A stretch of DNA of 64,000 nt from Capitulum mitella (lineage: Eukaryota; Arthropoda; Thecostraca; Pollicipedomorpha; Pollicipedidae), in contig CP099840.1 of NCBI GenBank assembly GCA_030062745.1, forward strand, positions 11,608,437 to 11,672,436, given 5' to 3'. Below are positions 38,187-49,400 of the stretch, one piece after another (position 1 is the first letter of the stretch; each line of letters starts with the position of its first letter). Under the pieces are notes generated by a model that did no database searches, was not told the DNA's origin, and saw only the letters and a list, made by a program, of their open reading frames with translations. The position numbers and the translations under genes are program-made.

Positions 38187-40290
38187 CTACCCGACGACTT
38201 GCAGCAGGTACTGTTTTTGCCCTTCATGTTTCGTCAGTACTTTGTTGTATACTTGGATAAGACCCACAGCTCGTTCGGCGAAGTCGCTAACTACCGCGAT
38301 CCCGTACAGGACTTCCTTAGCGTTCGTGAAGCCAGGTGCTGTCTCCCAATCAGCGGGATCGGCGGCAAGGAAGTCCATGTTGATGCCGTAGGCTTTCAGG
38401 TTGCCCACCGACTTTGCGGTAATGAAGCTGACGATAATCTTCGTGGCGAGAACCTCCTTTGCTGCGAGATCCACCTGCGCTCACTGGGAGGACTCTCCGA
38501 TCCCTGTTCCTGGAGTGCCGCGATCATCCTTGTCTTCATCTCACACGGCACGCCCTCGTCGAAGAACGACACACTAGCCAGTTCTTCGCTCGGGCACCAT
38601 AATAGGTGATTGTCATTATAAATCATATGTCGTAAATAATGTCATAGTAGATAATAGGTGATTGGCAGACACCTTGGAGATCCTCTTTGAGATTTCAGCA
38701 TTCAAATCAGGCTTTGCAGAAAGGCCGGATCGTGCACGGGAGCGTTGACCGCCGATGAAGAGCAGAACCATGTACTGACGTACAAAACAACCATGAAAGA
38801 GACGAAACGCTTGAGTGCTCCCAATTCACTGAGAGTCACGGAGAACTGATGGCAAAGCAAGAAGATCTTGATCCCGCAGATTATGCGCCCCATCCATCTG
38901 GCACGATGGAACCATCTATCTGGCACGTTACAGAGCATTTGGCTGGGGAGCTTGATTCCCCGTAGAGGCTTTTGACCAAAGGGGATGATGGAGACCTCAA
39001 AGAACCCACGATAATCATCGCTAGGCTGGATTTCGGCGAGCTTCTCACGGCAGAAGGCGAGGATACAATCTTTGGAAGGGAAAACCGTCTCGGCCACTGC
39101 TGGCTCCAGGTCTTCATACACCATGGGTTCAAACTTGTTACAATCAATGAGCCTCCATTTCTTCTTGAAGCTCTTGAACAACGAGATCCCGGTCCCGAGG
39201 ACGGACCGAAGCGCGTGGGGAAAGCCGCCTCTGCCACCAGTTCGACGATATGATGGCGACAAGCAAAGTGAATAGGCCGTCACTCCAGCTTGTGCTGAAG
39301 AAGCGTTTTCCTCCCACAACTTATCCAGTATTGCTGGAGGTGGTGTCGCTCATGCTGACGACCTTGTCCGAAACCTCCCACTCTTCCAGACAATGCGCGA
39401 CAACGTCGGCTGGCGTTGCTCCGGCTCTACTTGCAAACTTCGAAACACCGGAGAACTTGGCGGCACTTCTTGGGCCGGTTACAATGACGGAGGCGATCCA
39501 CCTTTTCCTTTCCATCGTCAGTTAACAGTCTGCCGTCCCAGTGGACCACCAGGTTGGGTTGCGCGGAGAAAGAATGCTAGATTTCGTCCGCAATGGCTTT
39601 CCTCTGCGATCTACGTGAGCGCCTGCCCGAGCTTCTGTGATCGCCAGTTCAGAGGTGTCGTGGCCGAGGACCGAAGCCGTCGCCGATAGGAAGTGAATTG
39701 CATAGCGATCATTGAGCTTGGTCCGATCGAAGGCTGCTGCCTGACCAGGAGTGGCGATGTTCTTGGCTCTCCTGCAGGGCCGCTTCGAAGGCATGGCCAA
39801 GGGCTGCGGGTCATCCTGATCTGTCAGTTGTGTTTTGTCGGTAGGCGAGTATTCCAACTGGGCAGTTGCCTCCTGCTCGGTCTGCTGTTTAGTCTAACGG
39901 CGGGCCCTCTAAAGCTTCGGCCTACTGTTGTCGTTGAAAAGCTCGCTCCTCCTTCTCAGAAGGGAACTTATCGAATACCACCATGACGCCTCGGCGACCT
40001 GGCTCCCTTTGGGCCTAGAGAATGTTTTTATCCTCTTGGTTTTGATGATCTTAATGGTGCCGACAAGGGCAAGGTCAAAAAATGTTTTTAAGGTTGTCCC
40101 TAAATCCATTCTTCTTGTCGATTTCCCAGTTGGACCTCCAGCATTTGCCTTTGATGACAGCTCGGTACTGGTCAAGCTTCCTGTTAAGCTTCTTTATCAC
40201 GTTCCGCTCCGGTGCAGTGAGAGTACGGGCTTTGTTCCATACCTTCATTTTGTTCCATACCTTCACAAACCCATGCACAAGGAGCAGCAA
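38187..40290 (-). pseudogene. Decayed transposase-like gene of an unclassified invertebrate repeat family
   Basis: Read from 40290 down to 38187 on the minus strand, conserved-looking blocks follow one another in different frames: VWNKARTLTAPERNVIKKL and FFDLALVGTIKIIKTK (40290-40000), FDRTKLNDRYAIHFL (about 39740), VVHWDGRLLTDD (about 39515-39550), GVSKFASRAG and DTTSSNTG (to 39324), HRARWMGRIICGIKIFL (about 38890), WCPSEELASVSFFDE (about 38590), and ERAVGLIQVYNKVL with QKQYLLQVV (38280-38187). I recall this block order from uncharacterised multi-copy proteins in arthropods and cnidarians that behave like mobile-element products; the family name is not known to me. At least four frame changes and internal stops show it is dead. 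Confidence 0.65.
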
Positions 40291-41407
40291 GAGTGACGGT
40301 TTTAATATATGACTGATTAATTTTCCGTTTTCCTCGCGTAAAACTCGGGTTTAACCGCCTAGTTCAATGAATTTCTACCAATTTGGTACTGGGATTTTAG
40401 CAGGGTTTTCGGATCAGGATAACTGATGATGACTACAGCACTGATGGACTGTTACCGCATTCATATAAACATTATCTCACCATAGCGAAACCGCCCTGCC
40501 CACCAGCTCGCCCTTCAGTTTTCTTGCGCTTGAACACATCAAGGATGGTCATCATCATGTTTAACGTGCTTACGATGCAATGAAACGCCTTGGCCCCCCA
40601 CCAGGCAATCGCGGCATCGGGTGCCGGCGTACTAATTACGAAACATGTTCGCCAGCGGTCACTAGATGTGCCTGCAATACGTATTATAAAGTGATGCTTC
40701 TAAGTGTGCTCCCACATTACTCAGTGATTCAACACATCATTCGTTGATAAGATGCTGCTTCGCGAGACTCCCGTGCGCAGCGCTTTATGGAATACTCTCC
40801 TGGGTAAGCTAGTACACCTGGCTGTTTTTTTTCTTGTCATGGGCAAAGGATCTTGACTGGGGGGGCAAAGTGTCCGACTGGGGGGGGGGGCATTTGCCCC
40901 CCAGTTAACATGTTAAAACAGGCCCTGCTACTCATGGTATACAAAAAAGAACCTCAACATACGTCAAGCTGAATGGCGCTAAAATCACACAAGGGTAGCA
41001 TATAATAAATATGATATAATTTTCTCCATAGGGTTAATGTTAAATTTCCAAAAAGTGGGGGCCATGGCCCCGCCCTCCACCCTTCCCCTGTTCCTATGCA
41101 CATGTATTAATGTCTACAAAAACGGTTATATCTTTCCCTATTGACGTCACATTTGGTACAAAAGGCTACCGCGTACACTTGTCCTGATTACTCTTGAAAT
41201 CATCGCCAGAATCGTCGCGTCTTATAATGGGCGCCTGGTGCCATCAAATCTAATGCCTACCATATCCGAAAAAAACTTCGGTTTTGTACTCAATTTCGCG
41301 AAGATTGTTATCGTCTGTCGCCGATGTTCCCATAATGCCTTTTTTCTTTTCTTCATAGTGTAAGACTGATTTTTTACGATTCTGCTTGGTGCATTGGCCG
41401 AAATTTC

Positions 41408-41443
41408 TGGGGGGGGGGGCAAAACCATAGTTTTGCCCCCCAG
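41408..41443. repeat. G-run/C-run palindrome
   Basis: CTGG followed by a G-run and GCAAAAC, spacer CATA, then GTTTTGCCCCCCAG. Similar words at 40877-40906 (GGGGGCATTTGCCCCCCAG) suggest a shared MITE end. Confidence 0.75.
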
Positions 41444-41544
41444 CTTGACGGCTGGGGCGACCGCCCCTCCTACCCCCCTTTTCCTCCGTCGCTGAGTCCG
41501 ACGCATTCACCGCCCATCGGTAGCAGCTCCCTGTGACACGTAAC

Positions 41545-41705
41545 CAGGGACGCAGCCAGGATTTTCTTAACGGGGGTGGGGCGGAGCTCAGGATGAACTG
41601 ATATCATAAGAAAACCGCCTGCCGGGAAGACGATGTTCAATGCTTTTCGCAAAAACTGAGGGCCTAAGGGGGCCGCCCTCCCCGCCCTCCTTTACTGCGC
41701 CTCTG
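41545..41705. mobile_element. 161-bp hAT-like MITE
   Basis: Starts CAGGGACGCAGCCAGGATTT, ends with the inverse of CAGAGGCGCAG. The flanking octamers CACGTAAC and CTCGTAGC match at 6 of 8 positions. The start matches the other CAGGG(A/G)CG(T/C)AGCC elements here. Confidence 0.55.
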
Positions 41706-42627
41706 CTCGTAGCACAGGCCTTTCTAGATAAAAATTATGCTAGCCGTAGAGGTACGAGTATCATCTGTGTGACTGGCCTCCAAGGAGTTTAAGGCGTTTT
41801 GGATTGTCATATTTAAAACGTCATTTTCAAATGCTCGCAGGTTCTCATGAAAGTAAAAAGCGATCATGTGTAACTGGAACCTAGTTCCTAGGTTTCCGTA
41901 TGTTGTATCAAAATGTTTGCACGCGTTTCGTTTATAACACTTATTCTCCACACCAGTTTCGTTTCTGTTTCCAAGGCACTGTCACCATTTTGGCAATTTA
42001 GATATAATTAACAGCATAATAATTAACTTTTACTGGTATCAGCGCACACGAGGTTTACTGTGCCAACTTTACATGGTGTGCAACAGTTGCACTGTCTTCT
42101 CTTCAGTCTTCTCTTAAGTTTGTCGCATGTGTCCACCTGCACACTCTTCATCCGCTCACATCCTTGTGGCGCTATGGATATATTTAGAGAGATAAATTAG
42201 GGCAAAATGACTTACGGTGGAACTCTGTCGGTGAGTATTTTGCGCTTCGATTACATCCCATATATTTATGGCGTTGGATCGGTGTTATTTAGGAAAACCA
42301 TCCGTTTTTATCACAGTCGGCGTCAGATAAGGACTGACGTGTCCTTTAGCAGTGGGCGGACGGACGCCGGATCAGTCGAATCACTCCGGCGTCGACTTAA
42401 ACTGACGCCAAACGTGTTCCTCGCCGAGCGGGATCCGTTCTCCGCGCGCGCTAATGGATTCCGGCCCTATATGGATCGGGCGGCCGCTGAGCACGGCTAA
42501 CGACGAGAAATCTCCGAAGGACGGCGCGCGGTCGGTGCCGTGCCGTGCGGTTCGATTCACGCGCCGTGTTCTGGTCGCGCGAGGCAACGCGAACGCGTCC
42601 TTGCCTTGCACGCCCGCGGTACGGGAG

Positions 42628-42895
42628 GAGGCACGTAGCCAGGATTTTCCTCAGGGGCGGCCAAATGTCAATTTTTGTCATATGCCAGAGACATATGACG
42701 AAATTTGCAAGAAAAGGCAGTAATTTTAGGCAATTTATCTTATATTTAATGCACAGGGAAACCTATAATGTTTGATTTTCCAACATATATATGATCACTA
42801 CTACGTATTCATGCGAAATCGTCATGTATCTAGTGTAGATCGCTTGACTCAGGGGGCGCGGCATGACCCCCATGCCCCCCTTGGCTACGTCCCTG
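42628..42895 (+). mobile_element. hAT-like MITE, copy B
   Basis: Left end GAGGCACGTAGCCAGGATTT, right end CTTGGCTACGTCCCTG. The flanking octamers TACGGGAG and TAAGAGAG match at 6 of 8. Its interior resembles the inverse of 18765-19128, defining a family with copy A. Confidence 0.7.
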
Positions 42896-43269
42896 TAAGA
42901 GAGAGTGGAGACATTCTTATAAGGAAACACGTCCGTGTTAAACAGCACGTCATTGACTTTATCACTTTATCTTAAATGTAGACGATTCTAGATACGCAAA
43001 ACAAACCAGTGATTATTCAGGACTGTATGAGACGGGAACGCGACAGTCTTGAACTGTTCCAGGTGTTTCAGATTCGCCACATGCTGACGGCGGCTGGCTC
43101 CAGTTTGCACAGGGCCGGCGCTCCGGGACCGTGTAACCCACCCTTCCCCGCATATTTGGAAGTTTTCTGTGCCGAGAACCGTCAGCGGACCCCTCGCCGT
43201 CGCCGGCGGCGGCGGCCCGCATGAAAGCGGCGCCGACTCGTGGGTGGCCGGCGAATCGCGCGCCGGCGG

Positions 43270-43461
43270 CCCGCCGGCCAATCAGCGCCGCCGGCGGGCG
43301 TGACGTCAGGGTGGCGATCGGGCCACGGAGGCGGGCACCGGTCGCCCTTAGTCCGCGCCTGGCGAGGGCAGGAGTGGGTCCGCGACGCCCAGCCGCCCCG
43401 CCCCGCCGGTCACCCGTGGCCGACCGCGGCAGCGCGCCCTCCCGCCCCCTCTCCGGACACC
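43270..43461 (+). promoter_or_regulatory. Candidate proximal promoter of the laminin gamma gene
   Basis: CpG-rich segment with a CCAAT box (GGCCAATCAG, CCAAT at 43278-43282) and a full cAMP-response element TGACGTCA at 43301-43308, 160-185 bases upstream of the start codon. No TATA box is obvious. Transcription start not determined. Confidence 0.5.
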
Positions 43462-46400
43462 ATGTGGCCCCGCCGTGCCCGCCTGCTGGTGGCGCTCGCG
43501 CTGTGCGTCGCGGCGCGCGCGCAGCGCATTCCCGAGGTGGAGAACGACAACATGCCGAGGCCCTGCTACGACGCCCGGGGCGTCAGCCAGGTCAGTGCGG
43601 CCCCGCGGGACTGCGGTGTCCTCGCCGGCCGCCGCCGGCCCGGCCGGATATCCGTCGGCCCGTGCAGCGGCTTTCGCACCTCCAGCAGGCAGTCGGCGGC
43701 CGTCCCCGGCCGACCGCTGTCCCGCCGGCCGCCGCCGCCTGCCCTGCCGCCGCCGGTTCCAGTTTCATTCATTCCGGGTGTCAGTTTTCTAATTGCACGG
43801 CACGCGCCGGCCGCTGCGGCCGGCTGCGGGCGGCCGCAGCGGCCGGCCGCTGTCGGACAAGATCACGTGCCGCCCGACCCGGCCGGCCGGCGCTGCGGTC
43901 CATGTCGCGGCTGTGGCAGGCGTCGGGTGCCGGCGACAGGCCGCGCCCGACCGGCGCTGGCCGCCGCCGCCGCGCCATCGACATCAGATAACACCGCCCA
44001 TGTGGCCCGTCTGGAAACCCGCCGGGCATTTTTCCGTGCGGTCGCCGAATGCGCCCTTCTTTTGTTCGTCTCGTCGGAACCTGCCGGGCCGCTTTGCGGT
44101 CAGGGCTGCACGAGGGGCCTGCACTGATGGACGCCGACTCCGCCGTTGTGGCGGCAGTGCTGGTATTTTCGCTCCGGTCTGGAATTGGTTCGCGATTTGC
44201 TCTGCGGGCGCCGGGTGATCATTCACGTTTTCCCACGGTCGCGGCTCGGACCTTGAATTAGGGCGTCACTCGCGGGGAGCATTTGACCACCGATCAGGGT
44301 AATGGTGGTACTCGTGGTGCGATAGAACCAAAGGACGTGAACGCACTTGATCAGGAATGTCCCGAATGCTGGTTCAAGGAATGGGATTGTCTTGCTTACA
44401 TCGACCGAGTCTCCCACTACTGCGTCTTCTTTGTTTTCCTGTTTTCATTTGCATTGTTAGTTTGCATATGACATGTGTCTTCTTATACCTTCTTCTTATA
44501 TATTATATTCTTATATATTCTTATATATTCTTATATGTCGTCTTATATAGGAAATCTCACAGCTAACTTAATTTGACGTCCCGCGCCGTGCATTGTTCGG
44601 CTTATAGGCCACCCAGTGTGCGTTTTGAGGTTCCCATTTGCCGTGCGGCAGCACATTGCGGGAGTTTTTGTTGTGAATGGTGCAAATATCGCCAAATTAC
44701 TTTATGCGATTTCTTTATTTTAGTTTCACTTTACAACGCTGCATAACTATTCTAGGTTCATCATCGGCGCGGTATGCACGAATCTCTGCTCTTGTGACAT
44801 TTTTCAGTCTTTCTCTGTCGAATGTTGAATGGAGGGAGTATTCAGCGGATGAACGTTACTCAGTTCGAGACGCCCGGCCTCGTCCCGGAAGTTGAGGCTT
44901 CGCCATGCTGTTCGTGCCGCCGTCGGCCGTTGGTTATGACGTCTGGGAACGCGTATGACACGTCCCAGAGCTCGTCTCGCTCGCCTGCGCTGGCGGCCTC
45001 TCGTCGCGACCACATCGGCTTGTTCCTTGACACGTGGCCGTCATGGCCCCGTTTTCCTCGTTTCCCAGGCTTCTTTCTGTCAATTTGCAGCCGTTATTGG
45101 CTTCCACTTTTAAGCAACGTGTTGACACTGGAAAAAATAATGAAATCCACATGCTCGTGCGCCTCTGACCCTAACGAGTTTAGTGGCAGAAAATGTCTCA
45201 GAATGCGGTCGTTTGATTTCGCTGCGTCATTTCCTCTGCACCGGCACCTGCGCGGTTGCTCCCCTCTGGCAGTGTGCCGGTCATGTTTACATGTCATCCC
45301 TCCGCTGTTCCGTGCCGAGCGTCGTGGGCTCGTGGTCAGCGCGTCTCTGTCTGAGGAAGGATCTCGAAGTCCGTCCGAGTCGGAGCACGCCTTCTGCAGG
45401 AGCCGCCCACGAGCGAGGTATCGAGATTTGCCGCGGAGCCGTTTCTGGTGCCCTTCCTGCGCCTGTCCTCCTGTCCGTCACTGGTGACAGACCCTGACCC
45501 CTTGGCTGCCTGGTCTCTGCCTCGGGTCTGCGTCGAAGAGAGCCTCGGAGCCTTCCCCAGGGCAGGCCTGTCTGAAACATGCCTTAAGGCACTCCGTGGA
45601 TCGTGGTTGCCGACGCGCACCGGATCATACCTCAGAGCCCGGCTCGGGGCTCGTCCGGGTCTGTCGCCTCCGGGCACGGTTGGGGGTCTCGCGCCGGACG
45701 ACGTCACGCGGGCGGAAGCGGCCACAGCTGGCTCCTGTGTCACTGGGCAAACACGCTGCGAGAGCCTTGTTTCATTGGACTGCGTCACGCAGGAATCGAA
45801 AAGAGAGCTCCGGAATCCCGCTGTTGCAAGAATGACAGATGCGTGCAGAATTCTGGGTCCGAATGGTTTCTCGTAAGAGGTAAGATGTTATCGGAGCACA
45901 TTGCGGTCAGTGTAATTAGCTGAATGGTCTGGTCAAACTTTTTCAGGACCATTTTGACGTTACTCGTAAATCCATCATCGTACGCCCCTCTCCCGCGTAT
46001 TTTTGACACAAGAGGAATGTTGATATCCAAGACAAGCTCCTTGTCTCTGACGGTTTGGTAACTGGAACGCTTCCTGTAGGGAGTGAGCTTCTGCAATGAA
46101 CAAGAAGCGTGTTTCTTCAGGAAAAAGCAATGCCACGCCACCAAAATTTCCTGGGTGACAAACTGAACAAGGAGTCAGTTGTTTTGTGAGATCGGCTCAC
46201 CTACGTCACATTGCCCGAGGACGGGCTGCGTTAGCGATGCCTTTACTAGTGCGTTCTGCCTCGGTGCCCGTTTCATCGATTGTGTTCAGCTAATAATAGA
46301 GTTCATGGATTGCTGTCCGTTCTTTGCAATCATGACAACCGCTGGACCTACTCCAAGCGTTTGTCGTGTGCCTAAGCAGTAGCATACTGACCGTCCCGGT

Positions 46401-49400
46401 GCGTGGTGACGCGGTCGGTGAACACTTATCAGCCCTGCAGGTCAGCTGACAGGCGGCCGCCGATGGAGCCGAGCTTGGAGCGTTTCGGCGGCGCTGCGGG
46501 GTCGGCTCGCCCGGTTGTTTACGTTTTGAGCCATTGTTCGCCCGGGAGCCGGACGCCGAGTATGGCTGAGGCGGCGGCGGCTCGGTGCGGTCTCCTCTCG
46601 CGGCGGCACCATTTGCAAACAATACGCCGCCCACGCTGGTGTTTGTTAATCACCGGCCCCGCTGCCGTCCGTTCCGTTCGATTACGAGGGCGCTGGGGTG
46701 AACAGACCGTAGAGGATCTCATTAATGAAGTGTTTGGCAGTAAGAATTAAGAACGCTTTCATCGGGTTCAGTTCAGTTCACATATTTCAACGTCAAAGCT
46801 ATTGGAGAAGTCTGCGATTGTTAACATCGGATGCCTGTGGGACGCCGGGGTCTATACCTCCCATTCGTTGCTTAGTAGCAGCTCGAGTTTATCAGCTGCA
46901 CGTTGTGTAGTCGCACTTCTGGCATTTGGTACAAATTCCAAGTTGTCGAACTGGTGGCAGTAGTAAAGAACGGAAGTAATACGCTGATGTCATCAACTTT
47001 CCCTTTCCCCCATGTTTAGGATCATCAGTAAGGGCTTTTTAGAAAGCGCTGTCGTGCGGTACAACGTAGCGCTGACCACAGATCAAACCAGTTGACATAT
47101 ACTGAGTTGAACGCTTGTATCGCGCCGTGAAATAGTGGTTGTGTCACGGTTCAAGCATTAGGCTTGGTGTTTAGTTTCCTGTTTCAGGCAATTCAGCCCG
47201 AAATTGGGTTACTCACCCGCACGAAAACATTTCACAGAATACCTAAAAGTCATCAAATCCCTGCCTGGAGCGATCAACGTTTCAGCTTCTTCATCATCAA
47301 CAGTCAAATCCCTAGAGCGATCAACAACAACTACAACTTCCTCTGTAATTCGTCGGCTGTGGGAGACAAGGTTTTCTGTGCTTCAGCTGTTCTCTCGAGA
47401 CGGACCTTTCCTCTGGCCGGACTAGCACCATCCGTAGCCGGCTGACGGTCCAGGCAGAGCCGGCCGTGTCCGATGCGTTCACCACGCCGGATCAGCCGTG
47501 CCTGAGCTGCGGCAGAGGCGGCGCGGCCAGGGGCGCCGCCTCGCGCCCGTCTCTCAGCCCGGCGGCGGGGTCTGACCGGCCGCTCCCCTCGGCCCCCGAC
47601 CGGCGCCGGCGGCCCCCCGCGCCGGACCGAGCCCATAACTCGTCCGATCTGGCGGGCCGGGACTGGGCCGGCTCCGGCTCTGACTGTTGTCGCACGCAGT
47701 GCGTCTGTCCGGCCTGGACTCGGCCGGCGGCCGTCGAGAGCTCCGCTCCGGTCCGGGCGGGGAGCACGATCGGTCGCCCGGGACTGCTGTACGTCCGGCA
47801 CTGCTCCGCCGCCGGCCGCTGACGGGCCACACGCTGCCCCGCTCCTCCGCAGACTGGCGGCGTCTGGCAGCGACGCGAGTCGGCCTGCGTGACGCCGCGC
47901 GGGTCTGGCGATGTCACGCGCTGTAGCCGCGTGGCGGGAGATCTCATCAGCGCTCGTCAGACCCCCGGCAGGGAGCTGCGATCAGGGAAACGCCGCCGAG
48001 CGGAGGCCGCTGCCAGGTTTCTCGGCGCCGCGGTTTTTCTGAGGCCTTTCCACCGGGGTCACCGATACCTGCTGACCTAGCCGCTGGACGCGGCGGCCCG
48101 GCTGGCTTTGCGTCGGCGCGAGGTTAGCTGTCTGTTCACACGATCTCGACACGGACCGCCGACGGTGCTGGGCTCACGAGACCGGTCAAAGTCCATTGAC
48201 GCCGGCGCAACACAGCCGCCGCAAAAAAATGCCGACACTGCTACCTGTGTACCCAAGAGCTATGCATCTGACGATCACCGCGTGACCGCAAAAACTGCAT
48301 CGCGTTCGGCGGTCGGAGCGGCGGCTCGCCGGCGATGACTCTGCAATGTGTCACCATTCAGACCGGCCTCGGAGGACGGAGCGGTGCCGGCTGTTTGTGC
48401 CCGCTGCAGCGGCGGCGTGGACAGACCGGTCCCCCGGGCCCGCCTGCAGAGCCCTGCTCCCGGCGCGGCCGCGGCCCCGCCACGGCCCCGCCTTCCCCGC
48501 CGCCGCGCCAGCACGCGCCGAGCCTTCTCGGGGCGCGCGCCGCCGGCCGGCTGATGGGGTTTATGGATATGAGCGGGCGTGAATGGCTGATGAACCACGG
48601 TCTCGTGCGTGGCGGACCGTCGCGCCCCCGGCAGCTGCCGGTGGTCCCGGCGCGCGCACTTCTGCCCGGCGGGCGGCGCGGGGCCGGCCGGCGGCGCAGC
48701 GACGCGCCCGCGCGGCCGGCGGCACCGGCGCGGCGCGGCCGGCGCGGCGGCTCTGTAACGTGAGAGGCCGCCCGGAGAGGGGAGCGGCCCCTTCCTCTCC
48801 GCCCGTCGGCAGCTGGCCGGCCGCCCCCCCCCCGCCCCCGCCCCCGCCTCGAACGGGCCCGAACGGAACGGGCGCGAGAGTCGCGAACGGGGCTCGGTGT
48901 CTGGGGAGCCGGCGTGGCCGCCGGTGGCTGCGGATGTGGGAGGTCCAGATGTTGGGGGGGAATGAGAGTGGGGGAGCAGGCAGAGGGTGTGGGGCTCCGT
49001 GTGCTCCCGTGCTCGGCTGGTACTTGGAGTGATGGCGGAGGAGAACGGTGTCCGGCATCTGCTGTCGGAAATGGGTGGGTTTTACGGCGTGTGGGGATGT
49101 GATTAGAGCGAAGGAAACGCTGTAACAGTATGACCGGCACAGGCATCTAATAATAGGAATTTCTGAAAATATTTGTTCATCGGCTGATTGAACATTGAAA
49201 CTGGCAAATGGCCTACCAGATACCACCTTCGTGGCCCCTTCGCGCCCCAGTCCGTGACCTCTGCCCTCAGCCGGGCCGGTCTGTTTCGGCCGCACCGTGC
49301 GGGTGCATGCGCCGGCGGTGCGCGGCCGCCGCCGCTGCGGCTGGGTCATGTTGCAGGGCGCGCTGACTGCGTGACGGCGCCGGCCGCCGCGCACAGGTGT

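Larger units (their letters stand above)
40291..42627. other. Intergenic stretch with degenerate small transposon remnants
   Basis: Contains G-run/C-run palindromes at about 40860-40906 and 41408-41443, a 161-bp MITE at 41545-41705, and a C-rich block at about 41050-41095 resembling a MITE end. No gene seen. Confidence 0.55.

Noticed and set aside
38200-39320. Functional minus-strand host gene
   Set aside because: Conserved blocks are in different frames with stops between them and no plausible splice junctions; a dead mobile-element gene fits better.
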